The position numbers and the translations under genes were made by a program. A DNA stretch of 64,000 nt from NCBI RefSeq assembly GCF_042453785.1, contig NC_091676.1, forward strand, positions 21,745,001 through 21,809,000. Reading direction: 5' to 3'. Shown piece after piece: positions 1 to 11,395 of the stretch. Numbering within the stretch: the stretch's first letter is position 1; each line of letters opens with the position of its first letter. The notes beneath the pieces were generated by a model. The model was not told the origin of the DNA, did no database searches, and saw only the letters and a list, made by a program, of their open reading frames with translations. The stretch comes from Malus domestica. Its lineage: Eukaryota; Streptophyta; Magnoliopsida; Rosales; Rosaceae.

Positions 1-2180
1 TCTCTCATTGCTTTCTTTCAAGCAAATGCAGGATGCATGAACATGAGAAAACTGATCAAGATATCAAAACCTAAAGTCCTACAGCGAAGATATGATGCCT
101 TGAGCACGAAAATCAAGAGAATCCGTTGGCGGATTAAAATCCATGGCTTTGGGCGTTTTCGTCGTCGATGGTTGAAAATGCCAAAGTTTTCTTCTTCAAT
201 GGGATATATCAGATTAGAATAAGTTATTTCCCTACCTTATATGTTAGCTATTTATGACAGCAATTGGAATAATGAACAATGCCCCCGTTACTGCTACTTA
301 TGCAGAAACAATACAAAGACTGTAGATACCAAGTGAGTACTGTTTATAAACCTTCATGTGTTTTAAACTGGAACCCTATCGTAGCTTAATTTGTATGTCT
401 TGATATGTAATTCTGTGAAAGTCAGATAAACAGACCAGATTGATAACATGTTGTCCAAAACAATCAAATGATTCAGTTTGTTTTAAAATTTAAGAAAATA
501 AGACAATACTCACAGACATTTGCTGTACAAAGTTATGGCAACATCCGTGAAAGGAAAAATAAACAACGAGCACCAAGACAGCAGTTATGTATAAATTCGA
601 AACTTGAAACATTAATAGTATAGTCATAAATTTGAAAATTAGAATCAACCAGTGAGACGATAGCTAGATAAGTTTGGTGTAGCTGGTTTACTTGCTGCGG
701 AAATAAGTAATTTGTGTGTTCTGAACATTTAAACAGAAAGATGTGAAAATAAATAGCAAGAAAAATAGTAATACGTTATTTTGTGCTGGATTACTGAGAT
801 ACTATTAAGAGGTTGAGGATTGACTTAATTTACCAGCTTCCACAATGAATCCTGATCATAGGAGGCCTTTAAACTGTCAGTTGTTAATTGCATCTCCAAA
901 TTCTAAGGAATCCTTTCAAATTTCAACTTTGATTCTCCTCCCATAAAATGCATGTGGTTCACTGTACATTTTGAAGGAGGGGAAGAACATTGTATGTGGA
1001 TAGTAAATTATTGATAAACTATGGAAACAACTGATTTCTGTACCAAGGCGCATATGTAGCCAAGATGCAACAGTGCAGATTATAAAAGTTTAAACATTAG
1101 GCAACCAGTCCACCAAATGCATTGCCAATACTTATTTCATCCTAAAACATGTCTGGGTAAGCTACCTTATAAAGAGAAGCAAACAAAATTGAAGCCACAA
1201 GGTAAACAGTATCAACAAAGACAGATTACAGTGCTTGTTATGTTTATGAAAAGCTGCTGTTTTAAATCCATTTGATGCCATTGTCATTGAGCTCTCCAAT
1301 TGTTAACTTTCAGAAGATAACCATTAGAGTCAAACGTTTTCTGTTTTTAGCCTTCACCTATCCTTTTTTTCTAGATCCTAATTCCTAAAGCTTGAAGATC
1401 AACCAAAACATGGTATGTTGAACAGATAAATAGACGATGCAACCAGAATCGAGGAAATCTCATTTTTTATGGATATGGAAAAATACAACATAGACTGATA
1501 CTATTCCCTTACCATTGAACAAATGTGAGATCTTCACTTGTATCTGGTCCTCGTTGACAAAATATTTCTGTTTGGTTCTCTGTTACTTAAAAATTGCAGC
1601 CTGAGTGTGAATATCCAAACACTGAAAAGCTTGATATATTGTTTAGAAAAACCAATTCAAATTTGATAAATGGAACAAGAGGTAGCTGTCATCAATGAAT
1701 TCACTTTGATCATGCTCTTAAATTGAAGCAGTTTTATTTCCAATCATCAAAGAGAAAAACCAATTTGTACACTGCAATTGGCACTTGCAGAAAGGAAGAT
1801 CTTGAAGGTGGTTCCAAATGTGCCCGAGTATTTTACCATTTCTAAGTTTATTAAAGCATCACTAATGAAGATAAAAGGCATATCGAAAGTAAGGGAACCT
1901 TAGAGTTGTAGCTACACAACTAGCGCTAATTTGTGAAAATGCACACAAACACAGGTCGTAAACTCTTTATGAGGATTACTGATACATCGAAAAAAACCAA
2001 GTTATCCATATAATAATTAATCTCAACTGGAGACAATCTAAAAACTAAATGACGGCATGCCATATAAAAAATAGGAAAACACTACAAACTGAAGTGAAAG
2101 AATGAACAAATGAATAAAATCTCCATTATATCTGAAACTTTGTACCAAAATTGACAGTTAACGAAAACAGAACAAGCATT
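1..2180. other. Intergenic DNA, probably including the 3' UTR of the DUF716 gene
   Basis: AT-rich sequence with no recognisable gene. The part nearest 2180 should hold the 3' UTR of the minus-strand DUF716 gene. A 61-codon open frame at 37-222 (+) encodes a very basic peptide rich in Lys and Arg. I do not recognise it; it may be the tail of a gene cut by the window edge or chance. Confidence 0.4.
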
Positions 2181-3047
2181 TCATTCAAGCCCAATCTCAC
2201 CGCCAGGAGGCATCAACACATGCTCCGAATCTAGCTGTGCTAGCAACTGACCACTGCCCTTGCCAACCTGCAAGTTCCAGTTACTTGCCAGCAAAGCAAA
2301 CAACACAAAACTCAATACCAAGACCGCAATCGCATGCCCGATGAACAAGAGCTTCATCACAGCAACACCCCTTAACCCGTCCTCCTCAAGGTTACATTTC
2401 CACTCAGCATTGTCCTGGTTAGGCCACACTGACATTTTCTTACACCCGTTTAACCCAAATGCATCAGTGTACAAGGACAACCCCAGTTGCAAAATCCAAG
2501 TGCCCTTAAAAACCAATCCAGAGGACAAGAAAAACTCGGCGAAAAACGAACATGGCCTAATCGACAAATACAGGCAAGAAAATGCACAAATTAGAGTCAA
2601 TGCAGCTAGCATATCATACACAGCGCCACCAAGACCCGAAATTCCCTTGCCGATCACAGAGTACTCAACGAAAAAGGAAACCGCTGCAAAAACGAAGACG
2701 AACCCTTCATTGAAATTCAAAGGGTCGATGTTTTCACGGAAGATGATCAGAAGGACGAGTGCCCAGAACATGAAAATGGCGGCTGATTGCTGGAAGAAGG
2801 CGAAGCGGTAGGTGGGGTGGCCGGAAAAGGCCAGAAAGATGAAGATTTCGGAGAAGGAGGCGATGGGGAGGGCGATGGTGAGAGAGTACAAATCGAAGTT
2901 TTTCCATTTGGGTTCTGAAAAGTACCAAGCTTTGGATCGGTAGAGAGATGGGTTCTTGAGGTAGAGGGCGGAGGAGCAGATGAGGCGGCGGAGGCCTATG
3001 GGGAAGAGGAGGGCGAAGGCGGAGAAATGGGTTGCTAGTGATGCCAT
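2181..3047 (-). CDS. DUF716 (TMEM45-like) multi-span membrane protein
   Basis: Intronless gene of 288 codons; the ATG at 3047 is the first in frame and gives a typical family length. About seven hydrophobic segments are visible, near residues 5-28, 56-76, 82-104, 116-133, 142-163, 167-193 and 228-256. Between the last two lies a loop with Cys and acidic residues (about 200-227), and a short polar tail follows. This layout and the intronless structure fit the plant DUF716 family, related to animal TMEM45, whose biochemical role is not established. It should be an integral membrane protein; the sequence does not say which membrane. A 183-codon frame on the other strand (2260-2811) is a shadow of this gene. 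Family assignment is good; function is unknown. Confidence 0.85.
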   Translation of the reverse strand: MASLATHFSAFALLFPIGLRRLICSSALYLKNPSLYRSKAWYFSEPKWKNFDLYSLTIALPIASFSEIFIFLAFSGHPTYRFAFFQQSAAIFMFWALVLLIIFRENIDPLNFNEGFVFVFAAVSFFVEYSVIGKGISGLGGAVYDMLAALTLICAFSCLYLSIRPCSFFAEFFLSSGLVFKGTWILQLGLSLYTDAFGLNGCKKMSVWPNQDNAEWKCNLEEDGLRGVAVMKLLFIGHAIAVLVLSFVLFALLASNWNLQVGKGSGQLLAQLDSEHVLMPPGGEIGLE

Positions 3048-3611
3048 GTGAATTTATGAATTTTCTGATGTTTGCTTCTTCTGGTATGTGTTTGTTTCTG
3101 CTCTTCCTGCCTTCTTTGGTTTCGTTTCGTTCGTTGACGTTGTGATTCTTGTGAACTTGTGAGGAAAACTGTGAAATTCAGAGACACATCTTTTGCCCTT
3201 TGTCCTTCACTCTCACAGAAGATTTTTTTTATTCAGTTGGATGCTTTATTAAACTATCCAAGTTCGAACCATCCAAAATTTAAACGTTAATATTAAGAAC
3301 TAAAGTTGCGTCTTAATAAATCACACTGCCAAATAACACTTTTCACTTTAGCTTTCCTCGTTTTCTTTATTTCAGTGAAAGTTGGTTTATATTAAAGGAG
3401 AATGCTACCAACTTTTTCACTTAACTTCTTATTTTAATATTCTCACTTCTACTCATATCACGTGTACTCTGCTAGCACCTAAAACTAAAAATTTAATTAC
3501 CTTTTAGTTATACATTAGAAAGTGGAACTCTCTACCACCTTGCAGTTTAACGTCAGTTCATATGCCAACATTAGAAAATGTTGTGTCAAAAGCATGATGT
3601 GACATAGAGTC
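3048..3611. other. Upstream flank of the DUF716 gene and target of the solo LTR
   Basis: Should contain the promoter and 5' UTR of the minus-strand DUF716 gene. AT-rich; no other gene recognised. It ends with GAGTC at 3607-3611, one copy of the target duplication of the solo LTR that follows. Confidence 0.4.
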
Positions 3612-3801
3612 TGTTACAAACACCCCTATATTTTTATTTTATTTCTATTTTCCCCTAGAACTAGAACATATTTAAATCTATCAATTTAATCCCTTATCTC
3701 TTTTAATCCTAGCCGTTGATCTAGATTCCACATCTCCTAAACTGCCAAGTGGCAGGTTCTCATGCTCTCTTCTCTTCCCTCTCATCGCGAGTGTTCCCTT
3801 G

Positions 3802-3803
<2 letters not shown>

Positions 3804-3860
<57 letters not shown>

Positions 3861-3879
3861 CTCTCTCTCTCTCTCTCTC
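3804..3879. repeat. Compound microsatellite (TA)n(CT)n
   Basis: About 26 TA/AT units are followed directly by about 11 CT units. The tract lies inside the solo LTR. The small frames across it are artefacts of the repeat. Confidence 0.95.
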
Positions 3880-4487
3880 ACGAGAACGGGAACTTTCCTC
3901 TCTCTCCCTTCATTCCATGCACCGTGACTAACCTAGCAAATCTGCATGCAGCTCCTGTTGTAGACCATTATCATCATCATCATCATCATCATCTTCCTTG
4001 CGCCGTTTCTATCTCTCTCCGTTGCAGCAAGGTCGGGGAACCTAGAGAAAGGATCTCCAACGGATCTCTCAATTCCTTCCGGCTAGGTAAGTTTGTTTAC
4101 CTTTTTAATTTCCCATTGTTGTTGTGGGACGTTGGGTATTGAAAGTTATGTTGTTTTTCCAAGGTTTTAAGGAAGGCAACGGCACGGGGGAAACTCACCC
4201 GCATTTTCTGACGAAACCGTGACTTTCGAGGATTCTTTCTGAGCTCTCACGGCGAAGCTAGGGTATGAAAAATACTCCACTCTCTTCCCTCTTCATTTTA
4301 GTACTTGGTTTGAGTAATGATTTATTTGTTCGCCGTCGACCGGAGCTATAACAGCTCCTGTGTTCTTCCCCGACAACACCCTGGCCACCAGGCCTTCTCA
4401 AACACCCACGGGCCTTAGCCCATTCTTGGACCAGCCCATTTTCTTCCCTTTTGGTTAGTTGGCATGCGGCCCGTGCATGTGCATGGA

Positions 4488-4772
4488 GTGTGTGTGTGTG
4501 TGTGTGTTTTGGGCCGTGCATGTGTGTGGATTGTGTTTGTGTGTGTTGGGCTGATTGTATGTGTGATGTGTGTGTTATGTTGTGCGTGTGTGTCCGTGTG
4601 GGTGTGTGTGTATGGTGAGTGTGGTGCACATGTGTGTGGTGCACGTGTGTACGTGTGTGTGTGTGTTGTACGTATGTGTGTGCGTGTGTGTGTGCATGTG
4701 TGTTGTGCATGCATGTGTTGTGCATACATGTGTGTGTGTGTGTGCTAGCGTGAGTATGTGTGTGTTGTGTGG
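4488..4772. repeat. TG-rich degenerate microsatellite
   Basis: A run of TGTGTG interrupted by TGCATG, TACG and similar units inside the solo LTR. It keeps several frames open on both strands (His/Thr-rich on minus, Cys/Val-rich on plus); none is a believable gene. Confidence 0.9.
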
Positions 4773-6092
4773 ATTTGGGCTCAAGCCCAAACCACCCTTT
4801 TTATTCCTAGACATATCCAAAACCAAAACCCTTTACCTAAACCCATTAGGTTCTAACCCTATTTAACCTAAACCTAAACCCTAATCCAAATCCAAATCCA
4901 AACCCAAGACCCATTTCCATTTCTTAAAATTCTATAGTTGGGAATTTTGAATAAATTGTACATTTTTGTGCTTAGGTGAAGTTGCTAGTGGGGATTTCCT
5001 TAATCATTTTCCGCACAACTCTGCTGCTACGGAGTATCTGTGAGTGGACCCCTTCTAAAATTTGCATAATTTTATAGTTTATTTGCATAAATGAAATGCA
5101 TGCCTTGCGAGTTTATGAGCTGATTGTATGTTAAGCATATTTACTGAAATATTGATTATCATCTCGTTATTTTGTAAGAAATTAATTGTTGGCCTATATT
5201 GAGCTATATTTTTAAAATATCATATTTTCTATAAAAACCATGAACTTGTAGACTATCGAATGGATGACGATAGGATGCTAAAACATGTTTTAGAAACCCC
5301 TCTTTATAGTATAGACGATTGATGACTTTATATTATGAAGTGGTTATTTATGAGAGGCGTAACTACTTGTGCGTACCTAGTGGACACTATGCCGCTTGGG
5401 GCGAGGATCGGGTGTTGGTAGATAGGTCGGGAGAAATAATCTCTAGCTACGGGCTGAGGGACACGGAGCAGGCATTGGGCCGAGAGTTGGTAATCTCTGG
5501 CTACGGGCGCAGAGACCACGGTGCTGGCATAAGGCCGGGAGATATATTTATTTCAATGATCTTACTAGTAGTACATCACACGACGAGATGATCTGTGAGA
5601 CGTTTGATATTTTATTTTTCATGATGACTTTTGAGATATTTTTTGCATGCTAGGGTTTTCAGTAAAACCATCACTTATTATGCTAGTAGTTTTCTTTATA
5701 TAAACTGTTGGAGTTAGTATCTTGATAACTGTTTTATTATTATTGTATATATGAACTTGGTTCACTCACCTTTATTTTGCGCCCCCATTCAGGTCTTAGA
5801 AATGAGGACTACGACACGATGTACGAGGCATTCCCCTACCAGTAGCAATCTATCACCCACTTGTGTGATATCCTGTAATGATCTTTCTTTTTGTGATCTT
5901 GTTTTAGAACGTGTTCTGGGCACTCTAGACATTTCCTTAAACTTTGTTTATTCCTTCTAGATTTTAATGTTTATTCATGAATATTTCCTCCTAATCATTA
6001 CTCTTGTAATCAATAAATGGCTTTCGTCAAGTGTCGACCAGCACGTGCCTATGGGTATTCAGAGAATATCGGGGTCGGGACATGTCAGAGTC

Positions 6093-6463
6093 TGTAGAGA
6101 GTCCCACTTTTGAGAGAACCCTCTTAGCATTCTCTCAATTTTTTTTTTTTGGTTGAATTGGAAGTGCTTATTATTTAATATCTCACCAAAATCAATGGCA
6201 AATTAATGTCCCTCCTCATCCAACTCCAATACTACATAAGACGACAATGTATTACTGACCTCAACATAAAAAGCCCATGTTCGGCCCACATACTCATCGT
6301 CAACCCCAAGTCAGTCTGCAATTTCTCACTCCGGGTCACTCTTTTCCCTGACGAACAAACGGCTCAAAATTTCCTAAAACCCTGATTATTATTATTATTT
6401 TTTTGTATTTTCCATTCAAATCCCTCTACAAAGTTCGGACCTTTGGAGCCGAAAACTACAGAA
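6093..6463. promoter_or_regulatory. 5' flank of the PPR gene
   Basis: About 370 bases between the solo LTR and the PPR start codon. It contains a T-rich run near 6140 and an AAAACCCTGA motif near 6376. It should include the PPR promoter and leader, because everything further left is LTR. No clear TATA box was found. Confidence 0.35.
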
Positions 6464-7822
6464 ATGCTCTCTTCAGCAACCTCTCGACTCCTGAGACCTT
6501 TCCTTCTCCTCCGTCTCCGCCAAGCTCAAATCCTCTTGCATTCCTCGGTTCCTCACCCTGTTTCCTCCAAACCCTTTTCAACTCACACCCCCACCGACCC
6601 GGAACCCCAATCACAACCCACTATATACGACCACACCGCCGTCCGCGAGACGCTTTCTTCATACTGCAACGACTGGAAGAAAGCCCTGGACTTCTTCACC
6701 TGGCTGGAAACTGACTGCCACTTCCAGCACACCACCGAGACATACAATCGGATGCTCGACATTCTCGGTAAGTTCTTCGAATTCGAGCTTTCATGGAACT
6801 TGATTAACAAAATGAAGCACAACCCAGAAACTGTTCCGAATTATACTACATTTCGTGTATTGTTTAAGAGATATGTGTCTGCCCACCTTGTGAATGAAGC
6901 TATAGATGTTTATAATAGATTGGAAGAGTTTGGTTTGAAGGATGAGACTTCTTATTGTATTCTTATTGATGCGCTTTGCGAGTATAAGCATGTGATTGAG
7001 GCCCAAGAATTGTGTTTTTGGAAGAACAAAGATTTGGGTTTTGATAAGAGTACTAAGATACATAATTTACTTCTTCGCGGGTGGTTTCGAATGGGGTGGT
7101 GGCGCAAGTGTAGGGACTTTTGGGAGGAGATGGATCGGAGAGGTGTGTGTAAAGATTTGCATTCGTATTCAGTATATATGGATATATTGTGCAAGAGTGG
7201 AAAGCCGTGGAAGGCTGTGAAGTTGTATAAGGAGATGAAGAGCAAAGGGATCAAACTGGATGTGGTGGCGTATAATACGGTTATTCGTGCCATTGGTCTT
7301 TCTGACGGTGTTGATTTTTCAAAGAGGCTGTTGAGGGAGATGAAGGAACTGGGGTGTGAACCCAATGTTGGGACGTATAATACAGTTGTAAAGCTTTTGT
7401 GCGAGAATGGGAGATATAAGGAGGCGTTCTCGATGCTTTATCAAATGCCTAAGTTGGGTTGTGTTCCGGACGTGATCACTTATCATTGCATTTTTAAGCA
7501 TCTAGAGAAGCCAAATGAGATTCTTAGACTATTTGACAGGATGATTGAAAGTGGGGTTCAACCAAGGATGGACACTTTTGTGATGCTTATGAGGAAGTTT
7601 GGGAGATGGGGATTCCTCAGACCAATGTTTCTTGTGTGGGATAGGATGGATAAACTTGGGTGTAGTCCTGATGGGTCTGCTTACAATGCTTTAATTGATG
7701 CTCTGGTGGAGAAAGGTATGTTAGACATGGCTAGGCATTATGAGGAAGAGATGCTAGCAAGGGGGCTTTCAGCTAAGCCAAGGAAGGAGTTGGGAACGAA
7801 ACTCGTGACCAGTGATGGGTAG
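6464..7822 (+). CDS. P-class pentatricopeptide repeat protein, probably mitochondrial
   Basis: Intronless gene of 452 codons. The frame is open further upstream, but the only upstream start is a TTG at 6443; the first ATG is at 6464, so I start there. The N-terminus (about residues 1-45) is rich in Ser, Arg, Leu and Pro with almost no acidic residues, as in an organellar targeting peptide. From about residue 80 to the end there are roughly nine to ten 35-residue PPR units, with motifs such as YNTVIRAIG, YNTVVKLLCENGRYKEA and YNALIDALVEKG. There is no E, E+ or DYW domain, so it is P class. Such proteins bind specific organellar RNAs for splicing, stability or translation; the target cannot be read here. 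It resembles small mitochondrial PPRs such as Arabidopsis At1g80550, but that match is from memory. Confidence 0.9.
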   Translation: MLSSATSRLLRPFLLLRLRQAQILLHSSVPHPVSSKPFSTHTPTDPEPQSQPTIYDHTAVRETLSSYCNDWKKALDFFTWLETDCHFQHTTETYNRMLDILGKFFEFELSWNLINKMKHNPETVPNYTTFRVLFKRYVSAHLVNEAIDVYNRLEEFGLKDETSYCILIDALCEYKHVIEAQELCFWKNKDLGFDKSTKIHNLLLRGWFRMGWWRKCRDFWEEMDRRGVCKDLHSYSVYMDILCKSGKPWKAVKLYKEMKSKGIKLDVVAYNTVIRAIGLSDGVDFSKRLLREMKELGCEPNVGTYNTVVKLLCENGRYKEAFSMLYQMPKLGCVPDVITYHCIFKHLEKPNEILRLFDRMIESGVQPRMDTFVMLMRKFGRWGFLRPMFLVWDRMDKLGCSPDGSAYNALIDALVEKGMLDMARHYEEEMLARGLSAKPRKELGTKLVTSDG

Positions 7823-9464
7823 TTGCAATATGATTTCTACACCAGCAATCCCAATATGATTTCTTCAGCATCTAAATTACTGACATGAGTATCTGGAATA
7901 CACAGTTTTCCACCTGCATCTTTCTATCGAAATGCAAATGGAAGCCAAGGAATACCACCTGAGGAATCAGTATTAGCAGCTTCAGCTACCAAAATGTGTA
8001 GTTCTCACCTAAGGAACTAGTGATAACTTTAAACCATTGCGTGTCCGTTCTAAAGAGATGGGCAAGATATCATGTCTTTGTGGTGTTATCCCCTGAGATT
8101 ATCTTTGGTTGCAAACTGAATTCTAGTAAATAAAGATACATATGATCGGTACATGTTCTTCAACATGCTGGACGAGCTGGAAGAACTCATCTTGTGAAAT
8201 GCCATCGGTTATATCTTCCATGGTTTACCGAGTTCCAGAAGTTCAGTGTTCATCTCATGCCGGAAGTGTTATTTATTCGAACTGTTTAATTTTCTTGATT
8301 CTCCTTCCTGCAAGTCTAATTTCTTCTTCAGTCCTTTTCTTCTCTTTTCAGCCTTTCAGGCATACAATTAGAGTTCCTAAAAGAAATAATAAAAATTCAT
8401 GTCATTACCAACTGTTTTAGAAATTCTTCTTTGCTTGTAGATTTTCGTGTTTCGAAGAATCGAAATTAGAGAACTAGGCTTCCGAAACTTCATTTTAATC
8501 GAATAAAAACATGTGTGGAAGAAATACTTTTCGTAGTTTTTGAATCATGCTGTTTTTGTTTATGGCTTCCAAATTCTAATTTTCCTCATTGTTAAAGCTT
8601 TTGCCACTTTTTACCTATAGGGACACTTCTGATGTGCATCAAGCACCGTCCGAAGGAAGCAACTCTGAAACCTTTCTCCAGAATCTTCTTCTTCTTATGA
8701 CTTCAACCATGGAAAGTTGAAAATTCATGCTCTTCACATGCACGTACTGGGAACTAGTTGAATTGTTGACATACAATTTTGTAATAAACATCGTCTCATT
8801 CTTTACATGTAAGGAGAGTCAATCAGTCACGGGCAAAAGCAACTCATTGAATCACAAAAACAACAAAAATCTTGTGTCGTATGTCAAATTTCAACAGACT
8901 AGTTCTTTTTAACAATACAGTAGTCTAACCTACTCTACATTATGAAGAAGGAAATCCGAACTTGAGTGTTGGAGCCGGACGCATAGTCCGCGCCAACCCG
9001 TCACCTACCTTTACAAATTTCAACAGTCTAGTTCAAACCGATGAAGTTCGTGGTTATTATGCACCATTCTATTTAATTCAAAGTTTGCTTTCTAAAATGT
9101 CCCTGTATGAAAAGTTTCAAAAAAGGGTTTCTCAAACCAACGGCTAGGATCATCCCACGCATGACAGAGTGGCTTCCAAGAAGGTGACAAGTGGACCAAA
9201 CCCAATTCAGATTCAGATCCTCCAAACAAACAGGGACCGTCAGTGCCCAAAAAGACTACAAATCATACACATATTGTGGAAAAAAAATTTTAAAATAAAA
9301 CAATTGAACAAAAATCTAAGGCCATAAATATATGTGGCTCCTAACTGCTATCCAATAAAGGAAACCAAAGGCTCACAAGTATCACAAGTTGAGTCACAAA
9401 CATTAAAGTCCGCAACTTTCTCAGAAACTAGAGCCACGGTTTCTGTTTCTTTTGTGTTGTTTCA
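7823..9464. other. Intergenic: PPR 3' flank and PGR5 promoter
   Basis: No gene recognised. The first few hundred bases should hold the PPR 3' UTR. The last part should hold the PGR5 promoter and leader; a TATA-like ATAAATATAT lies near 9325-9334. Small frames at 8142-8420, 8727-8912 and 8962-9147 have no recognisable features. Confidence 0.4.
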
Positions 9465-10452
9465 ATGGCAACCTCAGTTTCTGCAAGTTTGAGTTCGTCG
9501 TTCCATGGAAGCTGGGGGAGTTCGGTTGTCGGAGAAGATTATGGGACGCTGGTGAAGGCGGTCCCGAACCAAGTGAGAGTTGGGAAGGCAGTGAGAGCGC
9601 AGCCGATGATGAAGAACATCAATGAAGGCAAAGGTGTCTTTGCACCTCTTGTTGTTGTCACACGTAACATTGTTGGCAAGAAGAGGTTCAATCAGATTAG
9701 AGGCAAAGCTATTGCTTTGCACTCGCAGGTAATTAATATGTAAATCTTCTCTTTGTGTCTATCCATGATTAAACTTTGTTTAAGTTATGTGTCATTCTTG
9801 ATCAACCATTAGCGTTGTTGATATTCAATTCTGGGTATAATTATTTATATCAGTGTGCGTCTCTATACGAACTCAAGTTTGAATACCCTTTCTCATAGTT
9901 TACTTTAAAAATAATTAGAATTCCGCTTGAAGCAAGAGAAAAAAAGTCACATATACCACTTTGAAAATGCTTTAAATTAGTAACCATCAAATTTTCAGTT
10001 TCTTTTTCAAAATTTTAAGATGAAAACATTATTGGTAGGTAAAAAGACAAATCGTTGAAAACATGAGGCTTTTTGTTTGAAAGTAATTTCACTTATTTTC
10101 TTTTTGTTCACCTTCTCTTTTTACCTCACAAAACCAAGTGGTGAGAGAGACAAAGTATAGTAACGAGTTAAGACTGTGATAGTTTCATGTTCGGTTTCCT
10201 CAAATTATGGAATTACGGAATTGTATACCTTGATAAGCATATAAAGTTTTTCCTCTCCAGGATCATAGCCTTCATTTGAACCAAAAGAAAAAGGGTGGTA
10301 GTATATAGATGTTGTTGAATTATTAAGAAACTCTAGTTTCCCTGCAGGTGATTACCGAATTCTGCAAATCGATCGGAGCAGACGCGAAACAAAGGCAAGG
10401 ACTGATCCGGCTGGCGAAGAAGAACGGAGAACGGCTGGGGTTCCTGGCATGA
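9465..10452 (+). CDS. PGR5: PGR5, proton gradient regulation 5 (chloroplast)
   Basis: Two coding exons, 9465-9728 and 10348-10452, separated by a 619-base GT-AG intron that falls between codons. The product is 122 residues. The N-terminal 50 or so residues are Ser/Val-rich and basic, like a chloroplast transit peptide. The mature part carries the family signature: a KRFNQIRGKAIALHSQ stretch at the exon 1 end, then TEFCKSIGADAKQRQGLIR and a C-terminal NGERLGFLA. PGR5 is a small thylakoid-associated stromal protein that works with PGRL1 in antimycin A-sensitive cyclic electron flow around photosystem I and in photosynthetic control. The intron position gives complete codons on both sides and the reading frame is intact. 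Confidence 0.96.
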
Positions 10453-11395
10453 TAGAATCAGTAGAGCATGGACACCTCCATTTTGTTGTCACAAGTAGAA
10501 ATTTGATGCTATAGTGTAATTTTCATACTTCATTCTAAAACGACTTCCACATGCATATACTCCCCACCAGCTGGGATTCCTTCAACATCACCACAATGTA
10601 TAATTTGATGTCTGCTCTCCATAATATATGCACTTTTCGTGATCATTCTTCAGTCTAGTTGCACTGTTTCATTTCTAAATCATCAGAAAACGCAAATCTG
10701 AGCTGGGCCGGTTGGCTAGGATTGTGTGTCCGCCCCCCGTATCCTCGAAATTTCCCCAATATCGGCCTTCAATAGAGCATAAATGCCGAATTTCCTACAA
10801 CATCGATTTGAAATATAAAGAAAGAGGAAGGGCAACTACAAACCTCAACATTAAAACTGGCAGCCACCGATACCACCAGTATCGGAAATTGGCAGTCACG
10901 ATATCCACCCCAATATTATCTGCCTGGCCTACTTGATAGAAGCTGGAACAACAACAGAACCCTACAAGTAACATCTTCCCAAACTGAAACTGCTATAAAT
11001 CTGCAAGTTAACCTTGTAATTGAACCTCGATTAACCATTCGTGAAATCAAACGCTATGGCTAATCAGATACACAATATCCATCTACAGGAGCGAGAAATA
11101 AGAAATCTAGCAATCATGCAGATTTGAATCATTTGATTGTCAACTCAAGTAAATCATGGGTGTATTACAAACAAAACTTAATTTTAGGTGTACTCTGAGA
11201 AATTTTGAATGTTACAAACAAATCTTAGTTTCTGCGTACTTGAGAAAATTTTCCAAATCGTAACATAAAGAACAAGATCATACTATGCTAATAAATGCAA
11301 GTAGACAAACATCTCCTCTAGCTTTTCTCAACAGAAAATTTGTGATGGTGTTCACAACTTTGGTAATGAAGAGTGAAGACCCGGCACCAAATCAA
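10453..11395. other. 3' flanks of the convergent PGR5 and eIF(iso)4E genes
   Basis: The two genes converge here, so both 3' UTRs should lie in this stretch. No other gene recognised. A 74-codon frame at 10712-10936 has no features I recognise. Confidence 0.4.

Larger units (their letters stand above)
3612..6087. mobile_element. Solo LTR, about 2.5 kb, probably Ty3/Gypsy (Tekay/Del-like)
   Basis: Starts with TGTTACAAACACC and ends with GGGACATGTCA, so it has TG...CA ends. It is flanked by perfect 5-bp duplications GAGTC (3607-3611 and 6088-6092), as left by an LTR integrase. No gag-pol is present inside, so it reads as a solo LTR made by LTR-LTR recombination. Its length fits the long LTRs of Tekay/Del chromoviruses, but that lineage call is inference. 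Inside are a (TA)n(CT)n tract, a CAT trinucleotide run near 3971-3991, a TG-rich array, telomere-like CTAAACC units near 4865-4885, and a CAATAAA motif near 6010 that could be the LTR polyadenylation signal. Confidence 0.7.

Noticed and set aside
2260..2811. 183-codon plus-strand frame
   Set aside because: Antisense shadow of the DUF716 gene, whose hydrophobic segments and length are convincing.
4258..4866. His/Thr-rich and Cys/Val-rich frames of 80-155 codons
   Set aside because: Same cause: a TG-rich microsatellite inside the solo LTR.
4860..4905. Telomere-like CTAAACC repeats
   Set aside because: Only a few imperfect units within the solo LTR; not an interstitial telomere array.
6443..6463. 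Seven extra N-terminal codons for the PPR gene
   Set aside because: That upstream start is a TTG; plant genes start at ATG and the first in-frame ATG is at 6464.
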